Positions 19,300-28,247 of a stretch of DNA of 34,314 nt are shown here, piece by piece; positions within the stretch are counted from its first letter, which is position 1; every line of letters starts with the position of its first letter. Under the pieces are notes generated by a model. It saw only the letters and a program-made list of their open reading frames with translations, had not been told where the DNA came from and made no database searches. A program made the translations under genes and the position numbers. Origin of the DNA: an uncultured beta proteobacterium (GTDB taxonomy: Bacteria > Pseudomonadota > Gammaproteobacteria > Burkholderiales > Burkholderiaceae_C); assembly GCA_903864505.1 (NCBI GenBank), contig CAIPGC010000226.1, forward strand, positions 1 to 34,314, written 5' to 3'.

Positions 19300-19384
19300 T
19301 GGTGCCGTCGGCGAGACTCGAACTCGCACAGCTCTCGCCACTACCCCCTCAAGATAGCGTGTCTACCAATTTCACCACGACGGC
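19300..19384 (-). tRNA. tRNA-Leu(GAG)
   Basis: An 85-nt class II tRNA on the minus strand with encoded CCA (19300-19302). The acceptor arms GCCGTCG and CGACGGC pair fully. The D-arm TGGTGAAATTGGTAGACACGC is leucine-like, the anticodon stem CTATC/GGTAG encloses loop TTGAGGG with anticodon GAG, a long variable arm follows, and the T-loop is GTTCGAGTC. It lies between secG and nuoA on the same strand, so it may be processed from a transcript that continues into nuo. Confidence 0.96.
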
Positions 19385-19515
19385 GGCAATATTTAATGGT
19401 TGAATTGCGTGAGGTGCCAGAAGGCATTTTGCTTTTCAAACCAGCTTGGAGTTTACCCTGATTTACCCCGCTTCCACGTTAAGCAAGGCAATAAAAGTAG
19501 TGCCTGTCAGCAGCC

Positions 19516-19872
19516 TTACTTGGCAGGAATCTGAGCTGCACCGGAGGCCGCGGCGGCGGGCGCTACCGCAGGCTCTGCAGGCATTGGCGCAACGGCAGCA
19601 GCACCTTCCAGCACGCTACCGCTGCTGACGGGGCGCAAATTGCCGAAGTAGGCTAATGCAAGCGTGCAGACAAAGAAAACCGTTGCCAAAACCGCTGTGG
19701 TTCGGGACAGAAAATTTGCGCTTCCACTGGCACCAAATAGACTGCCAGAACCGCCGCTGCCGAACGCGGCTCCCATGTCCGCTCCCTTTCCGTGCTGAAC
19801 CAGAATCAACCCAATCATTGCAAGGGCGGTCAGCATTTGCACCGTCAAAATAATCGTCAACACAATATTCAT
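19516..19872 (-). CDS. secG: Preprotein translocase subunit SecG
   Basis: A 118-aa inner-membrane protein that assists SecYE in protein export. The two transmembrane segments (VLTIILTVQMLTALAMIGLI and TTAVLATVFFVCTLALAYF) flank the conserved cytoplasmic loop LVQHGKGADMGAAFGSGGSGSLFGA. The Pro/Ala-rich C-terminal tail is common in betaproteobacterial SecG. It follows tpiA by 36 nt on the same strand and precedes tRNA-Leu by 131 nt. Confidence 0.96.
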   Translation of the reverse strand: MNIVLTIILTVQMLTALAMIGLILVQHGKGADMGAAFGSGGSGSLFGASGSANFLSRTTAVLATVFFVCTLALAYFGNLRPVSSGSVLEGAAAVAPMPAEPAVAPAAAASGAAQIPAK

Positions 19873-19908
19873 TCGTAACTCCTAATTAGATTGCAGGCCG
19901 CACCCCAA

Positions 19909-20652
19909 TTACTGGGCTGCGGCGATGATGGATAAAAATTCTGCAGACTTGAGGGCAGCACCACCAACCAGTCCACCGTCAATATCTGTCTGTGCAAGCA
20001 GTTCCGCTGCATTGGCTGCGTTCATGCTCCCTCCATAGAGGATGTGTATCCGATCGGCCTGAGGTGTTGCAGCCCGCAATTGGCTGCGCAAAACGGAATG
20101 CACCTGCTGTGCCTGGGCAGCGCTGGCTGTCTTGCCGGTACCAATCGCCCAAACCGGCTCATAGGCCACAACCACCTCACTGATGCAATGGCCGTTGGCG
20201 TGAATTACTGCAGCCAACTGGCGCTTGACCACTTCTTCGGTCAACCCGGCTTCGCGCTCAGCCAATGTCTCTCCTACGCACACGATGGGCGTAATGCCCG
20301 CGGCCAGTGCGCGTTGCGCCTTGGCAGCCACCACCGCATCGGTTTCACCATGGTATTGACGCCGCTCGGAGTGCCCCACCAGACAATAACGCACACCAAA
20401 ATCCCGCAGCATGACCGCCGACACTTCGCCTGTGAATGCACCAACTTCGTGGCTGGACACATCCTGAGCGCCAACATCAATTCCTTTACCGGCCACAAGT
20501 TGCTGCACTTGCGCCAAGTAGGGTCCCGGTACGCACACCGCTACCAGACAGGTCCCCTGACCGTTTCCCGCTACTAGTGCTTTCACTAAAATTTCGTTGA
20601 CAACCAAGGAACCATTCATCTTCCAGTTACCTGCAATCAGTTTCTTCTTCAT
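19909..20652 (-). CDS. tpiA: Triosephosphate isomerase
   Basis: A 247-aa cytoplasmic glycolytic enzyme interconverting glyceraldehyde 3-phosphate and dihydroxyacetone phosphate. The active-site lysine is in AGNWKMNGS, the histidine in LVGHSERR, the glutamate in [11 protein letters not shown], and the phosphate-binding [11 protein letters not shown] and [10 protein letters not shown] segments are present. ATG 20652 overlaps the upstream oxidoreductase stop (ATGA, 20649-20652) and gives the usual N-terminus; a longer frame to 20664 is not needed. Confidence 0.97.
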   Translation of the reverse strand: MKKKLIAGNWKMNGSLVVNEILVKALVAGNGQGTCLVAVCVPGPYLAQVQQLVAGKGIDVGAQDVSSHEVGAFTGEVSAVMLRDFGVRYCLVGHSERRQYHGETDAVVAAKAQRALAAGITPIVCVGETLAEREAGLTEEVVKRQLAAVIHANGHCISEVVVAYEPVWAIGTGKTASAAQAQQVHSVLRSQLRAATPQADRIHILYGGSMNAANAAELLAQTDIDGGLVGGAALKSAEFLSIIAAAQ

Positions 20653-21668
20653 GCTGCACTCCAATTCAAGACAATCTTGCCAACATGCATATTGGACTCC
20701 ATCAGCGCGTGCGCTGCCGACGCTGCGCTACCGCTCGCGTGACTGACATCAACAGCCGCAAATACGCTGTGCACCACAGGTTTGATCTGACCGCTTTCAA
20801 TGAGCGGCCAGACCTGCTCCAAGCAGGCCCGCGCAATGGCCGCTTTGAAAGCTACCGGGCGTGGTCTCAGGGTTGACCCCGTCACCGTCAAACGCTTGCG
20901 CAGAACCAGACCCGCGTTGATCTCGCTTTGTACCCCACCCTGCACACCGATGATGACCAGACGCGCATCTTCGGCCATACAAGCCAATTCCTTTCCCACG
21001 TAGCTACCTGCCACCATATCCAGCACCACATCAACGCCACGGTCTCGTGTCAGTCGCAAAACTTCAGACTGAAAGTCCTGTCGCTTGTAGTTAATCGCGT
21101 GGTCTGCCCCCAGGCGCACACAGGCATCGCACTTGTCATCGCTACCCGCCGTCACAATGACCGATACACCCCAGGCCTTGGCCATCTGAATAGCAGTCAC
21201 ACCAATGCCGCTGGAGCCGCCCTGAATCAGCAGGGTCTCACCTCTCTGCAATCGCGCACGGTCAAAGACATTGCTCCACACCGTGAAAAATGTTTCAGGC
21301 AATGAAGCGGCTTCCACATCATTCAACCCTCTGGGTACCGGAAGGCACTGACTCACCGGGGCAACACAAAATTCAGCGTAGCCACCGCCTGCCACCAATG
21401 CACAGACTCGATCGCCAACCCGGAGTTTCGCCGCCTGCATTGCCTCTGTATCACCGTCTTCAATGGTTCCCGCCACTTCCAGACCGGGCACGTCCGATGC
21501 TCCCGGCGGTGCGGGGTACATGCCGGCACGCTGCAGCATGTCGGGGCGGTTCACGCCACTGGCATGCACCCGGATCAGCAACTCACCTGCAGCCGGCACA
21601 GGTAGGGGCCGCTCTCCCAGACGCAAAACGTCGGGGCCACCAAAGGACGCAATTTCAATAACTTTCAT
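20649..21668 (-). CDS. NAD(P)H:quinone oxidoreductase, zinc-free MDR (PIG3-like)
   Basis: A 339-aa medium-chain dehydrogenase/reductase. The N-terminal GroES-like domain contains [33 protein letters not shown], and the Rossmann domain has the nucleotide motif [19 protein letters not shown]. It lacks the zinc-ligand cysteine cluster of alcohol dehydrogenases, fitting the quinone oxidoreductase / PIG3 branch that reduces quinones with NADPH. ATG 21668 gives the usual start ([16 protein letters not shown]); an in-frame ATG at 21698 adds ten residues and cannot be excluded, as neither has a clear Shine-Dalgarno. It follows pnp closely and overlaps tpiA by 4 nt. Confidence 0.92.
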   Translation of the reverse strand: MKVIEIASFGGPDVLRLGERPLPVPAAGELLIRVHASGVNRPDMLQRAGMYPAPPGASDVPGLEVAGTIEDGDTEAMQAAKLRVGDRVCALVAGGGYAEFCVAPVSQCLPVPRGLNDVEAASLPETFFTVWSNVFDRARLQRGETLLIQGGSSGIGVTAIQMAKAWGVSVIVTAGSDDKCDACVRLGADHAINYKRQDFQSEVLRLTRDRGVDVVLDMVAGSYVGKELACMAEDARLVIIGVQGGVQSEINAGLVLRKRLTVTGSTLRPRPVAFKAAIARACLEQVWPLIESGQIKPVVHSVFAAVDVSHASGSAASAAHALMESNMHVGKIVLNWSAA

Positions 21669-21735
21669 GGCATATTGGTCGATAGTCCACGCGTTCATTG
21701 CGCAGGCAGCTATCGAATAAGTAGCAATTTGAGAG

Positions 21736-23853
21736 TTAACCTTGATCCGAATTCTGTGCAGGGCGCTCCAGCAACGCCTTCATGGACAGCTTGATTCGGC
21801 CTTTTTCGTCGGTTTCGAGCACCTTGACCTTGACGATTTGGCCTTCGGACAAATAGTCGGTCACCTTCTCGACACGCTCGTGGGCGATCTGGCTGATGTG
21901 CAGCAGACCGTCCTTGCCCGGCAACAGGTTCACCAGTGCACCAAAATCGAGGATTTTGGTGATAGGGCCTTCGTAGACCTTGCCGATTTCCACTTCCGCG
22001 GTGATCTGCTCGATGCGTCTTTTCGCCATCTCTGCTTTTTCCGGGTCAGCGGAAGCGATGGTGATGGTGCCATCTTCGTCAATATTGATCTGGGTACCAG
22101 TTTCTTCCGTCAAGGCGCGGATCACCGAACCACCCTTGCCGATTACGTCACGAATCTTCTCCGGGTTAATCTTCATGGTGAACAGGCGTGGAGCGAAGTT
22201 GGACACCTCGGTCTTGGCTTCGGCCATCGCCTCTTGCATCTTGCCCAGAATGTGCATGCGCGCTTCCTTGGCCTGGGCCAGCGCAACTTGCATGATTTCC
22301 TTGGTGATACCCTGGATCTTGATGTCCATTTGCAGCGCAGTAATACCGTTGGTGGTACCAGCCACCTTGAAGTCCATGTCACCCAGGTGGTCTTCGTCAC
22401 CGAGAATATCGGTCAACACCGCAAATCGATTTTCTTCCTTGATGAGACCCATGGCGATACCGGCCACGTGTGCCTTCATCGGAACGCCAGCGTCCATCAG
22501 TGACAGGCAGCCGCCGCAAACCGATGCCATGGAAGATGAGCCATTGGACTCAGTGATCTCCGATACCACACGCATGGTGTAAGGGAAGTCTTCCTTGGAA
22601 GGCAGGCAGGCCACCAGCGCACGCTTTGCCAGACGCCCGTGGCCGATTTCGCGGCGTTTGGGCGTGCCCACGCGACCAGTTTCGCCGGTGGCAAAGGGAG
22701 GCATGTTGTAGTGCAGCATGAAGCGGTCTTCATAGTCGCCACTTAACGCGTCGATTCGCTGGGCATCGCGTTCGGTACCCAGCGTGGTAACGACCAAGGC
22801 CTGGGTTTCTCCGCGGGTAAACAGGGCCGAACCGTGAGTGCGGGGCAACACGCTGTTGCGGATTTCGATAGCACGAACGGTACGTGTGTCGCGGCCATCG
22901 ATGCGGGGTTCACCCGCCAAAATTTGGCCGCGAACGATCTTGGCTTCAATCTCAAACAACAGTCCTTCGATGGCTACGCTGTCAAATGCAGCACCTTCGA
23001 CTTTGAGAGCCGCCATGACTTCGGAGTATGCAGAGCGACAAGCCTGGGTGCGGGCTTGCTTATTGCGAATCTGGTAAGCCGCGACCAGTTTGTCCTTGGC
23101 CAAACCGTCGATCTTGGCAATCAGGGCTTCGTCCTTGGCAGGAGCCTTCCAGTCCCACACCGGTTTGCCAGCGTCACGAACCAGTTCGTGAATAGCATTG
23201 ATCGCAATATTGCCTTGCTCATGACCAAAGACCACAGCGCCAAGCATGATTTCTTCGGACAATTGCTGGGCCTCGGATTCAACCATTAACACTGCGGCTT
23301 CTGTACCTGCCACCACCAGATCCAGAATGGAATCCTTGCGCTGTGTCTGGCCGGGGTTGAGCACGTATTCACTGTTGACGTAGCCCACGCGCGCCGCGCC
23401 AATCGGGCCATTGAACGGAATGCCACTGATGGACAGTGCCGCACTAACGGCAATCAGGGCGGCAATATCGGCATCGACTTCGGGGTTCAGCGACACGGTG
23501 TGCACCACCACGTGCACTTCGTTGAAGAAGCCTTCGGGAAACAGGGGGCGAATGGGACGGTCGATCAGGCGACTGGTCAGTGTTTCGAACTCGCTAGGAC
23601 GGCCTTCTCGCTTGAAGAAGCTGCCGGGGATCTTGCCCGCAGCGTACGACTTCTCGAGGTAGTCCACCGTCAGCGGGAAAAAGTCTTGCCCCGCCTTGCC
23701 TTCGGTCTTGCCGACCACCGTGGCAAGCACCACGGTGCCTTCCATATCCAGCAGCACCGCGCCGGTTGACTGGCGTGCGATTTCGCCGGTTTCCATGGTC
23801 ACCTTGTGTGAGCCCCATTGGAATGTCTTGCTAACTTTTTTGAACATTGTCAT
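21736..23853 (-). CDS. pnp: Polyribonucleotide nucleotidyltransferase (PNPase)
   Basis: A 705-aa 3'-5' phosphorolytic exoribonuclease, a trimer acting in mRNA decay and small-RNA handling. Two RNase PH domains (about 10-230 and 310-545) flank a helical linker; [22 protein letters not shown] is the conserved first-domain block. The KH domain ([21 protein letters not shown], about 560-615) and S1 domain ([20 protein letters not shown] to the end) follow. ATG 23853 is preceded by GGAGA with about 7-nt spacing. The 208-nt gap to rpsO holds a terminator and a leader hairpin, so pnp may be read by read-through or from its own promoter. Confidence 0.97.
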   Translation of the reverse strand: MTMFKKVSKTFQWGSHKVTMETGEIARQSTGAVLLDMEGTVVLATVVGKTEGKAGQDFFPLTVDYLEKSYAAGKIPGSFFKREGRPSEFETLTSRLIDRPIRPLFPEGFFNEVHVVVHTVSLNPEVDADIAALIAVSAALSISGIPFNGPIGAARVGYVNSEYVLNPGQTQRKDSILDLVVAGTEAAVLMVESEAQQLSEEIMLGAVVFGHEQGNIAINAIHELVRDAGKPVWDWKAPAKDEALIAKIDGLAKDKLVAAYQIRNKQARTQACRSAYSEVMAALKVEGAAFDSVAIEGLLFEIEAKIVRGQILAGEPRIDGRDTRTVRAIEIRNSVLPRTHGSALFTRGETQALVVTTLGTERDAQRIDALSGDYEDRFMLHYNMPPFATGETGRVGTPKRREIGHGRLAKRALVACLPSKEDFPYTMRVVSEITESNGSSSMASVCGGCLSLMDAGVPMKAHVAGIAMGLIKEENRFAVLTDILGDEDHLGDMDFKVAGTTNGITALQMDIKIQGITKEIMQVALAQAKEARMHILGKMQEAMAEAKTEVSNFAPRLFTMKINPEKIRDVIGKGGSVIRALTEETGTQINIDEDGTITIASADPEKAEMAKRRIEQITAEVEIGKVYEGPITKILDFGALVNLLPGKDGLLHISQIAHERVEKVTDYLSEGQIVKVKVLETDEKGRIKLSMKALLERPAQNSDQG

Positions 23854-23937
23854 CGTTTATCTCCGTGAGTTTCGGGAAAATTGGAAGGTAACGGCCACCT
23901 CGCCCAAGCCCGGATTCGTCATTGCAGTCCACGATGC

Positions 23938-23973
23938 CATTCCAGAGAAACTTGCGAAAATTTCCATGGAATG
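23938..23973 (-). promoter_or_regulatory. pnp leader stem-loop (possible autoregulatory site)
   Basis: In the pnp leader, cattcca (23938-23944) pairs with tggaatg (23967-23973). Inside, after a 2x2 internal loop, gaaa (23947-23950) pairs with tttc (23961-23964), closing a 10-nt loop. It ends about 85 nt before the pnp ATG. In E. coli, PNPase controls its own mRNA through an RNase III-cut leader stem-loop; a similar role here is inference from position and shape. Confidence 0.4.
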
Positions 23974-24008
23974 ACACAGCTTCGCTCTGTTTTTGCCGTC
24001 TCCGAAGT

Positions 24009-24042
24009 AAAAAACGCCTGAGCTAGTGACCTAACTCAGGCG
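24009..24042 (-). terminator. Intrinsic terminator of rpsO
   Basis: Read on the minus strand, an 8-bp GC-rich stem CGCCTGAG/CTCAGGCG, extended by a further 3 bp (TAG/CTA) past one mismatch, is followed directly by six Ts (24009-24014). It begins 19 nt after the rpsO stop and should end or attenuate the rpsO transcript before pnp. Confidence 0.88.
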
Positions 24043-24061
24043 CTTGTCATTCAAATTCGCT

Positions 24062-24328
24062 TTACTTGCGCAAATTCAGTTTTGCGATCAGCGCCGTGTA
24101 ACGATCGGCATCCTTGGACTTGAGATAGTCCAGCAGTTTGCGCCGGCGACTCACCATGCGCAGCAGTCCGCGACGACCGTGGTGATCCTTGGCATGTGTC
24201 TTGAAATGGGGGGTCAGTTCGTTGATGCGCGCGGTCAACAGTGCCACTTGCACTTCGGGGCTACCGGTATCACCGGCCTGGCGGGCGTTGTCCTTGACAA
24301 CAGCAGCTTTAATGCTGGAAGCAATCAT
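24062..24328 (-). CDS. rpsO: 30S ribosomal protein S15
   Basis: An 88-aa primary 16S rRNA-binding protein of the small subunit platform. The [51 protein letters not shown] core is complete. The frame runs open to 24433, but ATG 24328 ([11 protein letters not shown]) with AGGA upstream matches the family length. A TATAAT -10 lies about 115 nt upstream, a leader long enough for the autoregulation known for S15. A strong terminator separates it from pnp. Confidence 0.97.
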   Translation of the reverse strand: MIASSIKAAVVKDNARQAGDTGSPEVQVALLTARINELTPHFKTHAKDHHGRRGLLRMVSRRRKLLDYLKSKDADRYTALIAKLNLRK

Positions 24329-24442
24329 GTCATTTTTCCTGTCGTGTGCGGGACAGCATCGACTGCTGGCCCCGGTGTTTGAACTTGCGTTTGAAGCTGG
24401 AACTGCCTTAAACGTGTGCTCTGCCCAATGCAAAGCCGCTCG

Positions 24443-24448
24443 ATTATA
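24443..24448 (-). promoter_or_regulatory. Putative -10 box of rpsO
   Basis: On the minus strand a perfect TATAAT lies 22 nt beyond the stop of the preceding binding-protein gene and about 115 nt before the rpsO ATG. The -35 region at 16-18 nt spacing is weak (GAGTAG-like), so the call rests mainly on the -10 box and position. Confidence 0.5.
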
Positions 24449-24469
24449 GCCTGAGCAGTTGATTTCTAC

Positions 24470-25771
24470 TCAGGGCCGCAGCATCCTGCAGGTGCTGGGC
24501 ATGGCTGCCAATGCCGAAGAGATACTTTTCACCACACGAAACCCGTAACCTGAGCCCTCCACGTCAAACCGTACACCCGGTGTACCCTGGCGCTCCATCA
24601 CACCCACAACGAGCGGCTGCTGAAACTGGTGATCGAATGCCCGCATGCTGCCGGTCTGGCCGCCCAAACTGGTTCGCGCCCCCTCCAGGCGGGTTCCAAT
24701 CGCTACCATATCCATAGCGCCGGGCGCATCCACTGCTGCAGTGCCCTCCAGGGCTTGCGCCAAAGCCTCGACCATGAGTTGCATGCGCATGTGCACATAG
24801 TCGTCCGAGGGCTGTGGGTAACGCGCACGAAACGACCGGTAGAAGGAGTCGCCATCCACCGTGGCAACGTTGGGCAGCCAGTCAGCCACCGCCACCACCT
24901 TGCCCACACCGGCCTCGCCGATGGCCGCCGGTGCCCCCAGCGCATTGCCGTAAAAGGTGTAAAACTTGCCCTCGTAGCCGACGTCCCTGGCCGCCTTGAC
25001 CAGAAGGGTCAGATCGTTGCCCCAATTGCCTGTGACGACCGCGTGCGCGCCACTGGCCTTGATCTTCGCGGCATATGGCAAGAAGTCCTTGACGCGCGCC
25101 ATCGGGTGCAATTCGTCACCGACGATTTGTACGTCCGGTCGCTGCACACCGAGCTGTCTTCTGGCCTCACGCAGAACCGACTGGCCAAAGCTGTAGTCCT
25201 GCCCGATCAGGTACACCCTGAGAACCGCTTTGTCGTCACGCAGTACATCCATCAAGGCCGCCATACGCATGTCTGCATGTGCATCGAAACGAAAATGCCA
25301 GAAGCTGCACTTCTCGTTGGTCAGCGCCGGATCGACGGCCGAATAGTTCAACAGCAGCACACGTCGCGCAGGCTCGCGTTCGTTGTGTTTGTTAATTGCA
25401 TCGATCAGCGTTGCGGCGTTCGCAGAAGAATTGCCTTGCAGTATGAAACGCGCACCGGCATCCAGGGCTGAGCGCAGGGCCGACAGCGCCTCTTCATTCT
25501 GGCCCTTGCTGTCAAACCGCTGCAGCACCAGATCGACGTGGCCAGCGTCCTGGGTTCGTATGCCACCCCGCGCATTGACGCGCTCGACCGCCCACACCAG
25601 ATTGCGGTAAACCGCCTCCCCCGCATTGCCGTTGGGGCCGCTCAACCCCTCAACCAGCGCCAGCTTTATGGCGCGCGACGGTGCGACAGCGCCACCACAG
25701 GCATGCGAATAAGCGCATGCACATAGCGCTGCGACAGCGAATTTCAAGACCCAACGCGAAAGAATAAACAT
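24470..25771 (-). CDS. Periplasmic substrate-binding protein, branched-chain amino acid ABC type
   Basis: A 433-aa exported protein of the Peripla_BP_6 / LivJ-like family. A signal peptide (about residues 1-25, MFILSRWVLKFAVAALCACAYS) precedes IKLALVEGLSGPNGNAGEAVYRNLVWAVERVNARGGI. The mid-region LIGQDYSFGQSVLREARRQLG and VVTGNWGNDLTLLVKAARDVGYEGKF are typical of the second lobe. No permease or ATPase gene of a Liv transporter is next to it, so it is an orphan binding protein, or its transporter is elsewhere. The ligand cannot be inferred. It is divergent from hsp20 and upstream of rpsO on the same strand. No clear Shine-Dalgarno precedes ATG 25771. Confidence 0.88.
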   Translation of the reverse strand: MFILSRWVLKFAVAALCACAYSHACGGAVAPSRAIKLALVEGLSGPNGNAGEAVYRNLVWAVERVNARGGIRTQDAGHVDLVLQRFDSKGQNEEALSALRSALDAGARFILQGNSSANAATLIDAINKHNEREPARRVLLLNYSAVDPALTNEKCSFWHFRFDAHADMRMAALMDVLRDDKAVLRVYLIGQDYSFGQSVLREARRQLGVQRPDVQIVGDELHPMARVKDFLPYAAKIKASGAHAVVTGNWGNDLTLLVKAARDVGYEGKFYTFYGNALGAPAAIGEAGVGKVVAVADWLPNVATVDGDSFYRSFRARYPQPSDDYVHMRMQLMVEALAQALEGTAAVDAPGAMDMVAIGTRLEGARTSLGGQTGSMRAFDHQFQQPLVVGVMERQGTPGVRFDVEGSGYGFRVVKSISSALAAMPSTCRMLRP

Positions 25772-25782
25772 GTGAAATTTTG

Positions 25783-25808
25783 CTTGAATTCAGAGGGAAA
25801 GGCCAAAG
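25783..25808 (+). promoter_or_regulatory. Possible sigma-32 (heat-shock) promoter of hsp20
   Basis: CTTGAA (25783-25788) matches the sigma-32 -35 core. After 14 nt, CCAAAG (25803-25808) partly matches the CCCCAT -10 box. The position, about 58 nt before the hsp20 ATG, is suitable, but the -10 match is only partial. Confidence 0.35.
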
Positions 25809-25821
25809 CTTGGAAGCATGC

Positions 25822-25865
25822 GGGGCTCACGGCGAGCGCCGCGCAGTGTACTAGGAGTAGTCCCC
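25822..25865 (+). promoter_or_regulatory. Leader fold that may cover the hsp20 ribosome binding site
   Basis: gggg (25822-25825) can pair with cccc (25862-25865) directly before the ATG, extended by ct/ag past a bulged T. Inside are a small cggc/gccg hairpin and a tact/agta pairing that places the AGGAG (25853-25857) in or next to its loop. Such a fold could act as an RNA thermometer; the base pairing is short, and this is inference. Confidence 0.3.
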
Positions 25866-26246
25866 ATGTTTTTTGCCACCACCTCCCATCCCCAACTGCG
25901 TCGACAGACCTTTGCCAGCACCAATCCTGCATTGGAGCGCTTTATGGGCGAAGCTCTGCGCGCCACCCGAAACCAGCCCTGCGCCTTCGAGCAAGACGAA
26001 ACCTCTTTCTCGCTGTGCCTGGACGTACCAGGTATCACCAAAGATCAATTGGCTATTTCCATCGAAGACTCGGTGGTACGCATCAGCAGTAAGGAAGGAT
26101 CTGCCCGCAGCTACCGTGCGGCCTACGAGTTGCCGCAGGAGATCGATTCATCGCTTAGCCAAGCCAAACTTGAAAATGGTGTGCTGACACTCAAGCTGGC
26201 AAAAAAAATTCCGGTCAGCAATGCAGCCGAACTGGAAATCCAGTAA
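25866..26246 (+). CDS. Small heat-shock protein, Hsp20/alpha-crystallin family
   Basis: A 126-aa ATP-independent holdase chaperone. The alpha-crystallin domain runs from about residue 38 (CAFEQDETSFSLCLDVPGIT) through the conserved KLENGVLTLKLAKK block, with a short C-terminal ELEIQ tail. ATG 25866 is preceded by AGGAG with 8-nt spacing; the longer frame from 25818 is therefore rejected. The protein is slightly shorter than typical sHsps because the N-terminal arm is short. It is monocistronic, divergent from the binding-protein gene and convergent with tsaD. Confidence 0.92.
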   Translation: MFFATTSHPQLRRQTFASTNPALERFMGEALRATRNQPCAFEQDETSFSLCLDVPGITKDQLAISIEDSVVRISSKEGSARSYRAAYELPQEIDSSLSQAKLENGVLTLKLAKKIPVSNAAELEIQ

Positions 26247-26253
26247 CGCTGGC

Positions 26254-26282
26254 AGCATCGATGCTCTCATTTTTGTAGCATC
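26254..26282. repeat. Alternating inverted repeats between hsp20 and tsaD ends
   Basis: Three 6-mers read agcatc, gatgct, then, after 11 nt containing five Ts, agcatc. The middle copy can pair with either outer copy. It lies 8 nt after the hsp20 stop and may serve as a weak, bidirectional end signal for the convergent genes. Confidence 0.45.
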
Positions 26283-26314
26283 ACGCGCAATCCCTGAGCG
26301 ACCTGGCCAACTAT

Positions 26315-27409
26315 TCAGCTGCGACTCAACGGCCAGCGCGGCTTGACATCAAAAGCATAGGAGTTGCTGGCTGTCTGATTGCCTGACTGCAATCGCATGG
26401 CCGCCGCCATGGCAATCATGGCACCGTTGTCGGTGCATAGTTGCAGTTGCGGGTAGTGCACGCGAACACCACGCTCGGCACACGCTGTGTTGAGTTGTTC
26501 GCGCAACGACCGGTTGGCACCTACCCCTCCGGCCACTACAAGGCGCTTCAGGCCCGATTGATGCAAGGCCATCAATGACTTCTTCAACAGCACTTCCACA
26601 ATGGCCGCCTGGGTAGATGCCGCCAGATCGCCACGCACCGCAAGCGGCAATTGCGAAAATGCACCCGACATCCCGGAGGCCAGCTCACGAGCTTCCTGTG
26701 CCTTACCCCCATGCGCCAGGAACAGCCTTTGCGCCTGCACCAGTACCGCCGTCTTCAACCCTGCAAACGAAAAATCCAGATTCCCGCTGTGCATCAAAGG
26801 CCGTGGGAGCGCATAGGCCGTGGGGTTACCGTTGAATGCGAGGTCTGCCAACAACGGCCCGCCCGGATAAGCCAAACCCATGAGCTTGGCTGACTTGTCA
26901 AACGCCTCTCCGGCCGCATCGTCAATGGTTTCGCCCATCAGTTCGTACCGCCCTACTCCCTCGACACGCATCAATTGGGTGTGCCCACCGGACACCAGCA
27001 GGGCCACAAAAGGAAACTCAGGGGGGTCTTCACTCAGGAAGGGCGACAACAAATGCCCTTCAAGATGGTGCACGCCGAGCACGGGCTTGCCCAGCGCTGC
27101 GGCCATGGCACATGCCACACCAGCACCGACCAGCAGGGCACCCGCCAGTCCCGGACCCCGGGTAAAGGCCACCACGTCGACCTGCGCCAGCGAGCAACCC
27201 GATTGCGTTAGAACCTCTTGCGTCAAGGGCAATACCCGCCGAATGTGGTCGCGACTGGCCAGTTCGGGAACCACGCCTCCAAAGGCCTGGTGCAGGCCGA
27301 TCTGGCTGTGCAACGCATGCGCCAACAACACCGGCACACCCTGCGTGCGGGTCCGCACCAGCGCCACACCGGTTTCATCACACGAGGACTCGAACCCCAA
27401 CACAAGCAT
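26315..27409 (-). CDS. tsaD: tRNA t6A37 threonylcarbamoyltransferase TsaD
   Basis: A 364-aa universal enzyme that transfers the threonylcarbamoyl group to A37 of ANN-decoding tRNAs, with TsaB and Tsa[12 protein letters not shown] opens the ASKHA fold, the metal-binding HHLEGH is at about 114-119 (H115, H119), and [13 protein letters not shown] and CTDNGAMIA (metal-ligand aspartate) lie in the C-terminal third. ATG 27409 has GGAG 6 nt upstream and gives the family start; another in-frame ATG at 27421 would add MEKS. It is divergent from a GNAT gene, 64 nt between the ATGs. In many betaproteobacteria tsaD sits next to rpsU; here about 6 kb separates them. Confidence 0.96.
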   Translation of the reverse strand: MLVLGFESSCDETGVALVRTRTQGVPVLLAHALHSQIGLHQAFGGVVPELASRDHIRRVLPLTQEVLTQSGCSLAQVDVVAFTRGPGLAGALLVGAGVACAMAAALGKPVLGVHHLEGHLLSPFLSEDPPEFPFVALLVSGGHTQLMRVEGVGRYELMGETIDDAAGEAFDKSAKLMGLAYPGGPLLADLAFNGNPTAYALPRPLMHSGNLDFSFAGLKTAVLVQAQRLFLAHGGKAQEARELASGMSGAFSQLPLAVRGDLAASTQAAIVEVLLKKSLMALHQSGLKRLVVAGGVGANRSLREQLNTACAERGVRVHYPQLQLCTDNGAMIAMAAAMRLQSGNQTASNSYAFDVKPRWPLSRS

Positions 27410-27473
27410 GCTTTTCTCCATAAGGGTCCGAGTGTAGGGGAAGCTCCTGCCCCTGCTTGGGCACAATACCGCC

Positions 27474-28244
27474 ATGGATTTCTCTGATCTCGAAGTTGAA
27501 ACTCTGGAGCACTCCACGCTTGATGCCGTGGTGCCAAAGTCGGTTACAGAATTCGGCGGATGGCTGCTGCCCTTTGACCAGACGACGATCGGACGTGCCA
27601 AGAGCGCTGTGCCCTTGCGGCATCACAACATCGACGATTGCACAATCGCGGATGTCGAAGCCCTTTACGCACAGGAGGGCTTGGAGGCACAGTTCCGCGT
27701 AGCAGATGTAGCAGGGCTTGGTAATCTGCACTCCGTCCTGAAGGAGCGGGGCTACTGCGCAGAACAGTCCACCCTGGTACAGATCGGCTCGGCGAAGTCG
27801 ATGTTGAATCTGGCTTCTTCAGAAAGCGTGGTGCTGCAGATGCTGCCCACGCCGGCCTGGGCCGCGGTCTACTCCGCCACCGGTTTTGACCCGGCAGATG
27901 GGGCCCACAGGGTTGCAGCGCTGAGTCGCGGCAAGAATGCCGTCTTCGCCCAGATCTATGACGACGGGCAACCCGCGGCAGCAGGTGTGGGCAACTTCAG
28001 CCACGGCTGGGCCAGCGTCCACGGAATGCGAACCGTCACCGGTTATCGCAACCGTGGGTTTGCGCAGTGCATCCTGACAGCCTTGGCCAAAGAGGCAGGA
28101 GCGCGCCGGCTGGAGCGTTTCTTCCTGCAAGTCGAAGTGGGTAACGAAGCCGCTTTGGCGCTGTACCGACGTGCCGGGTTTTCTACCGCCTGGGGCTACC
28201 ATTACTGGCGAAAGCCGAGCCAGAACCAGACTCCAGGGTGGTAG
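27474..28244 (+). CDS. GNAT family N-acetyltransferase
   Basis: A 256-aa protein with a C-terminal GNAT domain: [26 protein letters not shown] is the acetyl-CoA-binding motif A with its RGxA-type loop, and [26 protein letters not shown] is motif B with the ending common in this family. Residues about 1-125 form an N-terminal half with weaker similarity, perhaps a second degenerate GNAT fold ([20 protein letters not shown] is typical of such two-domain enzymes). The acceptor is unknown. No clear Shine-Dalgarno precedes ATG 27474. It is divergent from tsaD and convergent with the next gene, 3 nt apart. Confidence 0.9.
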   Translation: MDFSDLEVETLEHSTLDAVVPKSVTEFGGWLLPFDQTTIGRAKSAVPLRHHNIDDCTIADVEALYAQEGLEAQFRVADVAGLGNLHSVLKERGYCAEQSTLVQIGSAKSMLNLASSESVVLQMLPTPAWAAVYSATGFDPADGAHRVAALSRGKNAVFAQIYDDGQPAAAGVGNFSHGWASVHGMRTVTGYRNRGFAQCILTALAKEAGARRLERFFLQVEVGNEAALALYRRAGFSTAWGYHYWRKPSQNQTPGW

Positions 28245-28247
28245 CAG

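Noticed and set aside
19385-19430. Promoter for tRNA-Leu/nuo
   Set aside because: A TAAATA -10-like box lies 5 nt from the tRNA 5' end, but the -35 at proper spacing (GGCACC) is poor, so I do not call it.
24629-25471. 280-aa open frame antisense to the periplasmic binding protein gene
   Set aside because: It is a shadow of a well-supported gene with a signal peptide and family motifs; the antisense product has shadow-like composition.
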